A DNA stretch of 18,566 nt from Thermoplasmata archaeon (lineage in GTDB: Archaea; Thermoplasmatota; Thermoplasmata; Sysuiplasmatales; Sysuiplasmataceae). The notes under the pieces were generated by a model. It was not told the DNA's origin, did not search any database, and saw only the letters and a program-made list of their open reading frames with translations. The stretch spans positions 1 to 18,566 of the forward strand of contig JAJYOM010000015.1 in the NCBI GenBank assembly GCA_021796175.1, given 5' to 3'. Made by a program: the position numbers and the translations under genes. Each line of letters begins with the position of its first letter. Positions within the stretch are counted from its first letter, which is position 1. Shown one piece after another: positions 7,648-13,367 of this stretch.

Positions 7648-8301
7648 TCAATATATGTCCAGTGCGAAAACCCTTGCCATAGCCCCGCTGGAGTTTTCCA
7701 GCTTGATGGGCGCGGCCACAAGCAGATACCTCTTGCCGTCTATCAGCTGCTCAAGGCCGGCAAGGTCCTCTATTATGACCATGTCATGCTTCATCAGCTC
7801 CCTGTGGACCTCGAACTCCTTATGGCCAAATGGCTCGATTCCAAGTGTGTCTATTCCGACAGTCCTGATTCCATGAGATACAAGGAATTCGCCGCCGTCA
7901 ATTGACAGGCCGGGGAAGTCATAGAGGAACAGGCGCCTGAAGGAACGTTTCGCGCTCCAGCCCGTGTTGATGAGAAGTATCTTGCCATCGAAATCATCCT
8001 TCCATTTTTTCGAAAGGTCCTCCGATGTTATCTCATTTCCCTCCGGCTGGACGCTTATGCAGAAGCAGTCGCCTATCAGCCTGTCGGTTTCAAGCCTTTC
8101 GACAGTTTCGCCATCCTCCAGCATGTGGTAGGGCGCATCGACATGCGTCCCTGTATGCGTGAGCGAGGAGTAGCTCTCAAGATTGTATCCATCACGGGCG
8201 TGTATACCAACCGGAGTGATCGACGGAAACGGGTTGGTCGGCCAAACAGGCATGTTTGTCCTAACAGTCACGCTCAGGTCATAGACGTGTTTTATCTCCA
8301 T
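7648..8301 (-). CDS. Cyclase family / kynurenine-formamidase-like metal hydrolase
   Basis: A 217-residue protein of the cyclase family (Pfam name Cyclase), which includes arylformamidase KynB and isatin hydrolases. The signature HTGTHVDAP (49-57) supplies metal ligands His49, His53 and Asp55, followed by His59 in PYHM. Further conserved elements are NTGW (112-115), the GLSIDGGEFL segment (131-140), His166 in EVHREL and Glu178 in VIIEDL. It is therefore likely to be an active cytosolic Mn/Zn amide or lactam hydrolase. No kynurenine pathway genes are adjacent, so kynB is not assigned. The ATG at 8301 is favoured because relatives begin close to this point and a TATA-like box sits about 26 nt before it. 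Confidence 0.88.
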   Translation of the reverse strand: MEIKHVYDLSVTVRTNMPVWPTNPFPSITPVGIHARDGYNLESYSSLTHTGTHVDAPYHMLEDGETVERLETDRLIGDCFCISVQPEGNEITSEDLSKKWKDDFDGKILLINTGWSAKRSFRRLFLYDFPGLSIDGGEFLVSHGIRTVGIDTLGIEPFGHKEFEVHRELMKHDMVIIEDLAGLEQLIDGKRYLLVAAPIKLENSSGAMARVFALDIY

Positions 8302-8319
8302 GGCCGGCTGAAGACGTGA

Positions 8320-8334
8320 CTGCTAATAACACTT
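8320..8334 (-). promoter_or_regulatory. TATA-like box of the cyclase-family gene
   Basis: The minus strand reads GAAGTGTTATTAGCAG. The TTATTA core is centred about 26 nt before the ATG at 8301 and no ribosome site is visible, consistent with leaderless transcription. Confidence 0.4.
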
Positions 8335-8418
8335 CACAAGGCGGCAGTTGCCCGTATGCCACTCGGCTCGCCCGTCACTCATCACTGTTCAGCGCTGGGT
8401 TTCTCGTCATTGCGGCAC

Positions 8419-8443
8419 GTTTAACAGCACCTTCGTGTTAAAC
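8419..8443. repeat. Inverted repeat downstream of the TnpB remnant
   Basis: GTTTAAC and GTTAAAC form a perfect 7-bp stem around an 11-nt loop (AGCACCTTCGT). It lies 28 nt beyond the 3' end of the TnpB remnant, where IS200/IS605 elements carry a subterminal hairpin. It may mark the old element end or a leftover of its guide RNA, or it may be a terminator. No matching left end is visible. Confidence 0.45.
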
Positions 8444-8470
8444 TACTTTCTGCTGCAACGGACTTTGCTC

Positions 8471-9099
8471 CTAAAATCTCCCGAAACCGAATGATGTTCG
8501 GAGCTTCCGACCATCTGCTCCATGGATTGCCTGCACACTCGTGTGAACAGTGTTCCGCCTCACAGCTTCATTTGGAGGGCCTTCTGGAAGGGATCGTTTC
8601 AGCCATGTCCGGCCCCTGACAGCGATGCTGATGCACGCATTCACATCACGGTCTGTCAACGTGTAACAGGTTTCACAGAGGAGCATGCGTCCCGGAACTA
8701 CCTGGGTATCGCACCCGCACATCGAACACTGAACGCTCGTTCCTCTTGTTTCCTTTCTCGTCAACTCGATGACAGGCAGACATTCCCATGCGGCCTTGTA
8801 TGCGATCTGCCTCTGCAGTTCACCATATGGGAAGGAATTGTGGAAGAGGTGGCGGCGCTCCGGTCCCCTGCCGTCGCCCTTGTGGGTAATGTCTTTCAGA
8901 CCTTTGATGTTCTCTAACACGATTGCTTCCTTGCTCTGCAGCGCATCCCGCACCATCTCCTTCGATGTCCTGCGCAGTATCTGCCTTATGCGCCCCGCGA
9001 CTTCCTCCCGAAGTATTTGGAAGCCATACTCTTCCTTAAGCGCACATCGTTGCGACGGAAGTGTGCAACCCTGCCTCCCACACGCTGAACATGCGCCAC
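8471..9099 (-). pseudogene. tnpB: Decayed TnpB (IS200/IS605-type RNA-guided nuclease), N-terminus missing and frameshifted
   Basis: The last 161 residues (8956-8471) read as the C-terminal half of TnpB. They have the RuvC-II Glu in IVLENIKGL, the segment GELQRQIAYKAAWECLPV, a four-Cys zinc ribbon (CSMC and CETC pairs) and the RuvC-III motif DRDVNACISIA. Just upstream, in another frame (9099-8986), lies HFRRNDVRLRKSMASKYFGR, the normal TnpB segment before this. Joining the two requires one lost base near the GGGG run at about 8993. Everything before that is absent: the WED/REC parts and the RuvC-I Asp. Intact TnpB is near 400 residues; about 210 remain, so it cannot be an active nuclease. It sits in the roughly 860 nt between the cyclase and Trm112-like genes, otherwise without genes. 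Alternatives are a sequencing error at the G run (which would not restore the N-terminus) or an exapted fragment. Confidence 0.85.
8487..8501. repeat. Small hairpin in the 3' end of the TnpB remnant
   Basis: CCGAA and TTCGG form a 5-bp stem with the loop TGATG, 14 nt inside the stop codon. In TnpB elements the guide (omega) RNA scaffold overlaps the 3' end of the gene, so this could be a residue of it. Being short, it may also be chance. Confidence 0.3.
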
Positions 9100-9126
9100 T
9101 AACCGGAGTCAGCGGCTCCTGCCGGC

Positions 9127-9141
9127 AAATGTATTATATTC
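9127..9141 (+). promoter_or_regulatory. TATA-like box of the Trm112-like gene
   Basis: AATGTATTATATTCG is centred about 28 nt before the ATG at 9162. No ribosome site lies between them. This fits a leaderless mRNA and supports the short 60-residue start over the longer open frame. Confidence 0.5.
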
Positions 9142-9161
9142 GCCGCCCGTTTTTCAGTCGC

Positions 9162-9344
9162 ATGAGACAGAAACTGATGGAGATACTTGCGTGTCCTGTC
9201 TGTAAATTTCATCCGCTTGAGCTCAAGGTCGAGAAGGAAGAAGGCGGGGAAATTGTGGAGGGCACCATCAGATGCCCGAAGTGCAGCATAGACTATCCAG
9301 TCAGAGACAGGATACCCAACATGCTGCCGCCTGACATGAGGTAA
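9162..9344 (+). CDS. Trm112-like (UPF0434/YcaR type) zinc-ribbon protein
   Basis: A 60-residue protein beginning MRQKLMEILACPVCK. Cys11/Cys14 and Cys38/Cys41 form a zinc-ribbon, and the C-terminus IPNMLPPDMR is typical of the Trm112 family. In eukaryotes and some archaea Trm112 is the activating partner of SAM-dependent methyltransferases that modify tRNA, rRNA and translation factors; bacterial relatives are less understood. The frame is open well upstream, but that part overlaps the TnpB remnant in antisense and looks like no family. The ATG at 9162 follows a TATA-like box at leaderless spacing. The TAA ends one base before the convergent aminotransferase stop, so the two genes abut with no spacer. 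Confidence 0.85.
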   Translation: MRQKLMEILACPVCKFHPLELKVEKEEGGEIVEGTIRCPKCSIDYPVRDRIPNMLPPDMR

Positions 9345-10496
9345 TCAGAGCTTCGCCAGAGCATCCTTTATCGAATCGAGTCCTGTTTCCAGGTTTTCGA
9401 CGCTTGTTGCGAATGAAATCCTGAAGTGTTTCTCGCCGAAGCTGCCGAACGAAGAACCGGGCGTGACTGCAACGTGCGCCTCATCAAGCAGATATTCTGC
9501 CATTTTTTCAGAGCTGATGTCGAAGTCGTACCTGGGGAATGCATAGAACGCACCGTCCGGCGCAACTATGTCAATGCCCGGGATCTCCCTGAGCTTCTTC
9601 AAAGTAAGATCCCTTCTTTTCCTGAACTCTGAAACCATTCTCTGAACCGGTTCCCTTGGTCCCTTCAGTGCAGCGACGCCGGCCTTCTGTGAAAATGATG
9701 TCGCACAGGTGATGGAGTGCGTCTGCACCTTCTGGATGCCCTCAAGCAGTCCCCTGTCCGCATGGAGATAACCAAGACGCCATCCGGTCATGGAATATGT
9801 CTTTGAAAAGCCGTTGACAGTGATCACATGGCCCTTCATCCCCGGAAATGACGCAGGGGAGTAGTTCCTTGTGTCGTAGATGATGTGCTCGTATATTTCG
9901 TCGCTGAGCAACAGTATGTCTCTCTCCTTCGCAATGTCGCATATGGCCTCGATCTCCTGTTTCCTGGCAACGCTTCCGGTCGGGTTGTTCGGAGAGTTGA
10001 TTATGATCATGCGGGTCCTGTTCGTTATCTTCTCAGCCAGATGCTCGGGATTGAGCCTGAACGCCGTTTCCTCATCTGCCCTGACAGGCACGGGCACTGC
10101 GTCAGCTATCCTGACAATCGGCTCGTAGGAGACCCAGGACGGATCGGCCATTATCACCTCTTCCCCCCTGTCCACGAGTGCCATAATTGTCATGAAAATA
10201 GCGTGCTTGGTCGGTGTTACGATAATTTCTGACTGGTCTGCTTCTATGCCGTTCTCATTATTCAGTTTCTCAGCTATTGCCTGCCTCAGTTCAGGTATTC
10301 CGGATGACGGGGTGTACTTTGTGAATCCGGCCCTGAGCGCGTCGACGCCGGCCTCAACAATATGTGCCGGTGTGGGAAAATCCGGCTCACCAATGGAGAA
10401 GGAGATGACATCGATTCCCTTCGACTTCAGCGCCTTTACCCTGTCCGCGACTTTGACAGTCCCTGACTCCTGTACAGCCTCCATTCTGAAGGACAT
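9345..10496 (-). CDS. Class I PLP-dependent aminotransferase (aspartate aminotransferase-like)
   Basis: A 383-residue fold-type I aminotransferase. The PLP Schiff-base lysine is Lys232 in VNGFSKTYSMTGWRLGY. SPNNPTG (168-174) supplies the cofactor-ring Asn171. Asp199 and Tyr202 lie in LLLSDEIYE, and Arg359 in HFRISFA binds the substrate carboxylate. The N-terminal GEPDFPTP (36-43) and YTPSSGIPELR (61-71) are standard for the AspC/AAT I-gamma group. Exact amino-acid specificity (Asp, aromatic or other) cannot be read. The frame extends 27 codons further upstream, but the ATG at 10496 matches family starts and is 26 nt after a TATA-like box. It is divergent from pdxS, which makes its cofactor. 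Confidence 0.92.
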   Translation of the reverse strand: MSFRMEAVQESGTVKVADRVKALKSKGIDVISFSIGEPDFPTPAHIVEAGVDALRAGFTKYTPSSGIPELRQAIAEKLNNENGIEADQSEIIVTPTKHAIFMTIMALVDRGEEVIMADPSWVSYEPIVRIADAVPVPVRADEETAFRLNPEHLAEKITNRTRMIIINSPNNPTGSVARKQEIEAICDIAKERDILLLSDEIYEHIIYDTRNYSPASFPGMKGHVITVNGFSKTYSMTGWRLGYLHADRGLLEGIQKVQTHSITCATSFSQKAGVAALKGPREPVQRMVSEFRKRRDLTLKKLREIPGIDIVAPDGAFYAFPRYDFDISSEKMAEYLLDEAHVAVTPGSSFGSFGEKHFRISFATSVENLETGLDSIKDALAKL

Positions 10497-10516
10497 ATGT
10501 TTTGTGAATGCAAACG

Positions 10517-10531
10517 TGGTTAAATCCTTTC
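10517..10531 (-). promoter_or_regulatory. BRE/TATA-like promoter of the aminotransferase gene
   Basis: The minus strand reads GAAAGGATTTAACCACG. The TTTAA core is centred about 26 nt before the ATG at 10496, so the mRNA is probably leaderless. The AAGGATTTA block also occurs in the divergent pdxS promoter. Confidence 0.5.
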
Positions 10532-10593
10532 GCCGGCCAGGCTGTGTGATGTACAGATTCGAACACGCACGCGCCAAACATCAATCGGCATCC

Positions 10594-10609
10594 CAAGGAT
10601 TTATACCCC
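10594..10609 (+). promoter_or_regulatory. BRE/TATA-like promoter of pdxS
   Basis: CCAAGGATTTATACCCC carries a good TTTATA core about 43 nt before the pdxS ATG. It predicts a leader of about 18 nt. An AAAGGT ribosome-site-like sequence ends seven bases before the start. Confidence 0.55.
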
Positions 10610-10645
10610 GGACTGATTTATGAAACCACTGCAAAGGTAATCACA

Positions 10646-11554
10646 ATGCCGCTAAACTTGGATATCAAAGGGCTCAGACAGGGCACGGAACTGATTAAGA
10701 GGGGTTTCGCCAGCATGCAGAAGGGAGGGGTGATTATGGATGTCACCAATTCCGAACAGGCGGCCATAGCCGAGGAGGCCGGTGCAGTCGCGGTCATGGC
10801 TCTTGAGAGGGTGCCGGCGGACATACGTGCGGCCGGTGGCGTGGCCAGGATGGCCGATCCGCTGAAAGTGGTTGAGATAATGGACGCAGTGACCATTCCG
10901 GTTATGGCGAAGTGCAGGATAGGGCACACAGCCGAAGCACTGGTGCTCCAGGAGCTGGGTGTTGACATGGTGGACGAAAGCGAGGTTCTGACACCTGCGG
11001 ATCCATTCCACCATGTCGACAAGAAATTGTTCAAAGTGCCGTTTGTATGCGGCGCAAGGGATCTGGGTGAAGCACTGCGCAGGATAGACGAGGGTGCAGC
11101 CATGATAAGGACAAAGGGGGAGCCCGGGACCGGCAACGTGATCGAAGCTGTCAGGCATCAGAGAGCTGTGATGGAGAAGATACGGTCGCTCAAGGGTCTT
11201 TCAAGGGAGGAGCTTGCTGCAGTTGCAAGGGAAATACAGGCACCCGCTGAGCTCGTAATGGAGACTGCGGCTCTGCAGCGCCTGCCAGTGGTCAATTTTG
11301 CTGCCGGCGGAATTGCCACACCGGCCGATGCCGCATTGATGATGCAGCTCGGAAGCGACGGTATATTCGTGGGCAGCGGTGTCTTCAAGGCAAAGAATCC
11401 GCAGAGGGTTGCAAAGGCGATAGTCGAGGCAACACTGCATTTTGACGAGCCGAAGATCATTGCGGATGTTTCCAAGGGCCTGGGAGAGGCAATGCATGGC
11501 GTTGAGATATCAACACTTGCCCAGGAACAGAGGATGCAGGAAAGAGGATACTGA
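10646..11554 (+). CDS. pdxS: Pyridoxal 5'-phosphate synthase subunit PdxS
   Basis: A 302-residue (beta/alpha)8-barrel synthase that builds PLP from ribose-5-phosphate, glyceraldehyde-3-phosphate and ammonia delivered by the PdxT glutaminase. Catalytic residues are visible: Asp32 in VIMDVTN, Lys89 in VMAKCRIGH and Lys157 in MIRTKGEPGTGN. The phosphate-site FAAGGIATPADA (218-229) and GSDGIFVGSG (236-245) are intact. The length is normal and the N-terminal helix region (residues 8-26) that meets PdxT is present. No pdxT lies in this window, so the glutaminase must be elsewhere, or ammonia must be used directly. The ATG at 10646 is followed by coding that matches the family from its first residues. 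It is divergent from a PLP-dependent aminotransferase and shares a promoter motif with it. Confidence 0.97.
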   Translation: MPLNLDIKGLRQGTELIKRGFASMQKGGVIMDVTNSEQAAIAEEAGAVAVMALERVPADIRAAGGVARMADPLKVVEIMDAVTIPVMAKCRIGHTAEALVLQELGVDMVDESEVLTPADPFHHVDKKLFKVPFVCGARDLGEALRRIDEGAAMIRTKGEPGTGNVIEAVRHQRAVMEKIRSLKGLSREELAAVAREIQAPAELVMETAALQRLPVVNFAAGGIATPADAALMMQLGSDGIFVGSGVFKAKNPQRVAKAIVEATLHFDEPKIIADVSKGLGEAMHGVEISTLAQEQRMQERGY

Positions 11555-11673
11555 ATAACCGGCTGAACACGCAGACACTGGCGCCATGCGACGCCGGCAG
11601 TTGTGAGATGCAGCTCATTATTGGCGCCCGGACTGTGTGGTAAAGGCATTGATACTGGCATTCGTGAAGAAAC

Positions 11674-11686
11674 AAACTTATAATCT
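11674..11686 (+). promoter_or_regulatory. TATA-like box of the small membrane protein gene
   Basis: AAACTTATAATCT is centred about 26 nt before the ATG at 11706. This again is the spacing of a leaderless transcript, though GGCAGG directly before the ATG could be a very close ribosome site. Confidence 0.45.
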
Positions 11687-11705
11687 GTAATCGGATCTTG
11701 GCAGG

Positions 11706-12122
11706 ATGGAACTGACTTTCGGCTTCGCCAGGAGAATCCGCGTTCTCATCGGGATCCTCGCCATTCCTCTGGTTGTCCTGCTCCTGGCCAATACGTACCT
11801 GCTCCTTTCTCCTTCTCCGGCAAAACTCCGCCTGTTCGATGTACTCTACAACTATGTTGCCCTTCCATTGCTGTTGTTTTTTGTCGCATCGATATTTGTT
11901 CTTTCCCAGTGTTACTACACGCTTTCAGTCGCTGCAGTTGGAAATATCCTGTCGCTCAGGCGCCGGTCGTTCCTGTCAGGGTCTATCGGTATAGCGTATT
12001 TCAAAGGTCTTCCTTTCAGGGTTCACTGTTCGGGTAATGTCAATGCAGGGGATAACCTCGAAGCAGTAAATGTCCGCAGGTCGGTATGGTCTGTTGTTTT
12101 GATAGCCGGGAACCGCAGCTGA
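11706..12122 (+). CDS. Small membrane protein, possibly NfeD-like
   Basis: A 138-residue protein with a basic N-terminus (FARRIRV), two hydrophobic helices (about 13-33 and 48-70) and a soluble tail of about 60 residues. The tail, with KGLPFRVHCSGNVNAGDNLE and a following Val-rich strand, could be a shortened OB-like fold of the NfeD type (partners of stomatin-like proteins), but the match is loose and no stomatin/SPFH gene is adjacent. The TATA-like element at leaderless spacing supports the ATG at 11706. It is convergent with the ICMT-like gene, with an 89-nt spacer that shows no clear terminator. The function is not assigned. Confidence 0.6.
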   Translation: MELTFGFARRIRVLIGILAIPLVVLLLANTYLLLSPSPAKLRLFDVLYNYVALPLLLFFVASIFVLSQCYYTLSVAAVGNILSLRRRSFLSGSIGIAYFKGLPFRVHCSGNVNAGDNLEAVNVRRSVWSVVLIAGNRS

Positions 12123-12211
12123 GGTCGATCCAGGCAACTTCATCCGGGCACCGTTGCAGGTCCTGCAGCAGGGAACGACTGCTTATTGAGATTAACCACT
12201 GACACGCCGCA

Positions 12212-12700
12212 TCATCTTCTGATCCGAGAAGGCAGCGGGAAAAGAAGGGAAACGCTGGACCGGTATTCATCATACTGGCTCCCGTGCCTGAGCTTCATGA
12301 AAGGCTCCTCCAGTATTTTCAGGTAGAAAATATATGCGAGAACTATGGCCGGCATCATGACGAAGATTGCGACTGCCGACTGCATGAGGATGCCCAGCCC
12401 GAGCAGTATAAGCAGGTATCCAAAACCCTTCGGGTTTCTCGTATATGCATACGGACCGTCGACCATTAGTTTCTCAGAGCGCCTTTTGTTCAATGTGTAG
12501 GAAAGTGCCCACATTATCCAGGTGCAGCCGGCAATGAAGAAGAATGAGAATATGACGAAATTCCATGGGAAGATGTTGAAAGACGTCCAGCTGAATGCGC
12601 CAGACACTATTGGAGTGATGTAGCTGGCTGTGAATTCAAAACCGAACGGAATCAGCACTATTACGGCATATGCAACCACCGAATGTTCCAGTGCTGCCAT
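12212..12700 (-). CDS. ICMT/PEMT-like integral membrane methyltransferase
   Basis: A 162-residue multi-pass membrane protein of the isoprenylcysteine carboxyl-methyltransferase / phospholipid N-methyltransferase family. The cytosolic SAM-binding signature is present: GPYAYTRNPKGFG (82-94), then EEPFMKLRHGSQYDEYR (131-147). Four to five hydrophobic segments surround it. I prefer the ATG at 12700 because AGGGGA precedes it by six bases and the protein then begins at the first membrane segment. A TTG at 12799 in frame would add 33 polar residues and lies closer to the TATA-like box at about 12840. The substrate (isoprenoid-linked, lipid or small molecule) is unknown. The small GTPase in this window lacks a C-terminal Cys, so it is not an obvious target. 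Confidence 0.8.
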   Translation of the reverse strand: MAALEHSVVAYAVIVLIPFGFEFTASYITPIVSGAFSWTSFNIFPWNFVIFSFFFIAGCTWIMWALSYTLNKRRSEKLMVDGPYAYTRNPKGFGYLLILLGLGILMQSAVAIFVMMPAIVLAYIFYLKILEEPFMKLRHGSQYDEYRSSVSLLFPLPSRIRR

Positions 12701-12834
12701 AGCGGTTCCCCTGGAAGTGCTGGTCCTGCTGTCAGTCCACTGGTGTGTGCCGGCTCGTTTGTGTACAGGATCGTATAGCTTGCGCTCCCTTCTGAACAAT
12801 GCGGCATCCCGTCCTGTCAGACAATATGTATGAC

Positions 12835-12847
12835 ACTTATAAAAAGC
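12835..12847 (-). promoter_or_regulatory. TATA-like box for the ICMT-like gene
   Basis: The minus strand reads AGCTTTTTATAAGTG, the best TATA match in this spacer for that direction. It predicts a transcription start near 12815, giving a leader of about 115 nt to the preferred ATG or about 15 nt to the alternative TTG. Confidence 0.5.
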
Positions 12848-12930
12848 TAATCCGCACTATTTTCAAACCGTCTTCATTTACATTCCGGGCAGTCCACGAC
12901 CTGCACCCTATACCTACTTCGCGCTTAGTA

Positions 12931-12951
12931 AAACGGCTGCTTTTTCCGTTT
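12931..12951. repeat. Inverted repeat next to the ATP synthase promoter
   Basis: AAACGG and CCGTTT form a perfect 6-bp stem around a 9-nt T-rich loop. It touches the left end of the 18-bp palindrome, so the two could form a composite operator. Confidence 0.4.
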
Positions 12952-12968
12952 GGTTCTTATAAGAACCA
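12951..12968 (+). promoter_or_regulatory. 18-bp perfect palindrome containing the TATA-like box of the ATP synthase operon
   Basis: TGGTTCTTATAAGAACCA is its own reverse complement over all 18 bases. The central CTTATAAG looks like a TATA box and predicts transcription from about 12985, hence a leader of about 47 nt before the subunit H ATG. A symmetric regulator bound here would block TBP, or the site could allow transcription both ways. There is no strong ribosome site; GGCTGATC about 8 nt before the ATG is a partial match to archaeal anti-SD. Confidence 0.6.
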
Positions 12969-12992
12969 TGTGCTTTACATGTCAGGGTCGCG

Positions 12993-13012
12993 GTACATGT
13001 AGTTACCGCCTT
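12993..13012. repeat. Hairpin in the predicted ATP synthase 5' leader
   Basis: GCGGTA and TACCGC form a 6-bp stem with an 8-nt loop within the predicted leader. A smaller CATGT/ACATG repeat (12967-12981) precedes it. Whether it affects translation is not known. Confidence 0.35.
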
Positions 13013-13031
13013 GTAGGCTGATCGTTAGCTC

Positions 13032-13367
13032 ATGGCCGGTGAAGACGTCATATCAAGGGTGAAGGACGCGGAAGTGATGGCTGCAGCCATTATCTCCGAT
13101 GCCGAAAGTGAAGCGGAGCGTATAAGGGCCGCTGCAGTCAGCGACGGAACAGATATGGTCAAGAAATCAGCTTCCGAGACACGAAGGAATTACGAAACTG
13201 CCATTCTGTTCGAAGTCGAAAGAGTCAAGCAGGAAAAAGAGGAACTTGTCAAGATCGGCAGGAAGGAGATTTATGCCGAGGAGGAACGGGCGAAGGCAAG
13301 GCTCTCCGCATCGATATCAGGCATAGTCAGGAAAGTCGAGGAGTATTTCCATGCTCAAGCCCGTTGA
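13032..13367 (+). CDS. atpH: A-type ATP synthase subunit H (peripheral stalk)
   Basis: A 111-residue, almost wholly helical, charged protein with Ala-rich heptads (for example IISDAESEAERIRAAA), as expected for subunit H, which pairs with subunit E as a coiled-coil peripheral stalk linking subunit I to the A3B3 head. It has no membrane segment. It is the first gene of the operon, where H sits in Methanosarcina-type aha operons. Its last 17 nt overlap the start of the subunit I gene, pointing to translational coupling. Sequence identity in this family is low, so the call leans on position and composition as well as residues. Confidence 0.88.
   Translation: MAGEDVISRVKDAEVMAAAIISDAESEAERIRAAAVSDGTDMVKKSASETRRNYETAILFEVERVKQEKEELVKIGRKEIYAEEERAKARLSASISGIVRKVEEYFHAQAR

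Larger units (their letters stand above)
12701..13031. promoter_or_regulatory. 331-nt spacer between divergent ICMT-like gene and ATP synthase operon
   Basis: No gene is supported here apart from the possible N-terminal extension of the ICMT-like protein (12799-12701). It holds a minus-strand TATA-like element near 12840 and a cluster of inverted repeats from 12930 to 13012 in front of the ATP synthase operon. The stretch 12850-12929 shows nothing recognisable. Confidence 0.5.

Noticed and set aside
8769..9161. N-terminal extension of the Trm112-like frame
   Set aside because: This part is the antisense of TnpB remnant sequence, and the ATG at 9162 with a TATA-like box at leaderless spacing explains the gene.
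11555..11705. 151-nt gap after pdxS, checked for pdxT, a small RNA or a terminator
   Set aside because: No open frame resembling the PdxT glutaminase and no convincing hairpin with a T run. Two GGCGCC sites and the TATA-like box of the next gene are all I see.
12123..12211. Possible read-through extension of the small membrane protein or a bidirectional terminator
   Set aside because: The extra codons after the TGA do not restore an OB-fold, and the short Pst-like repeat (GCAGG/CCTGC) lacks a T tract, so no feature is claimed.
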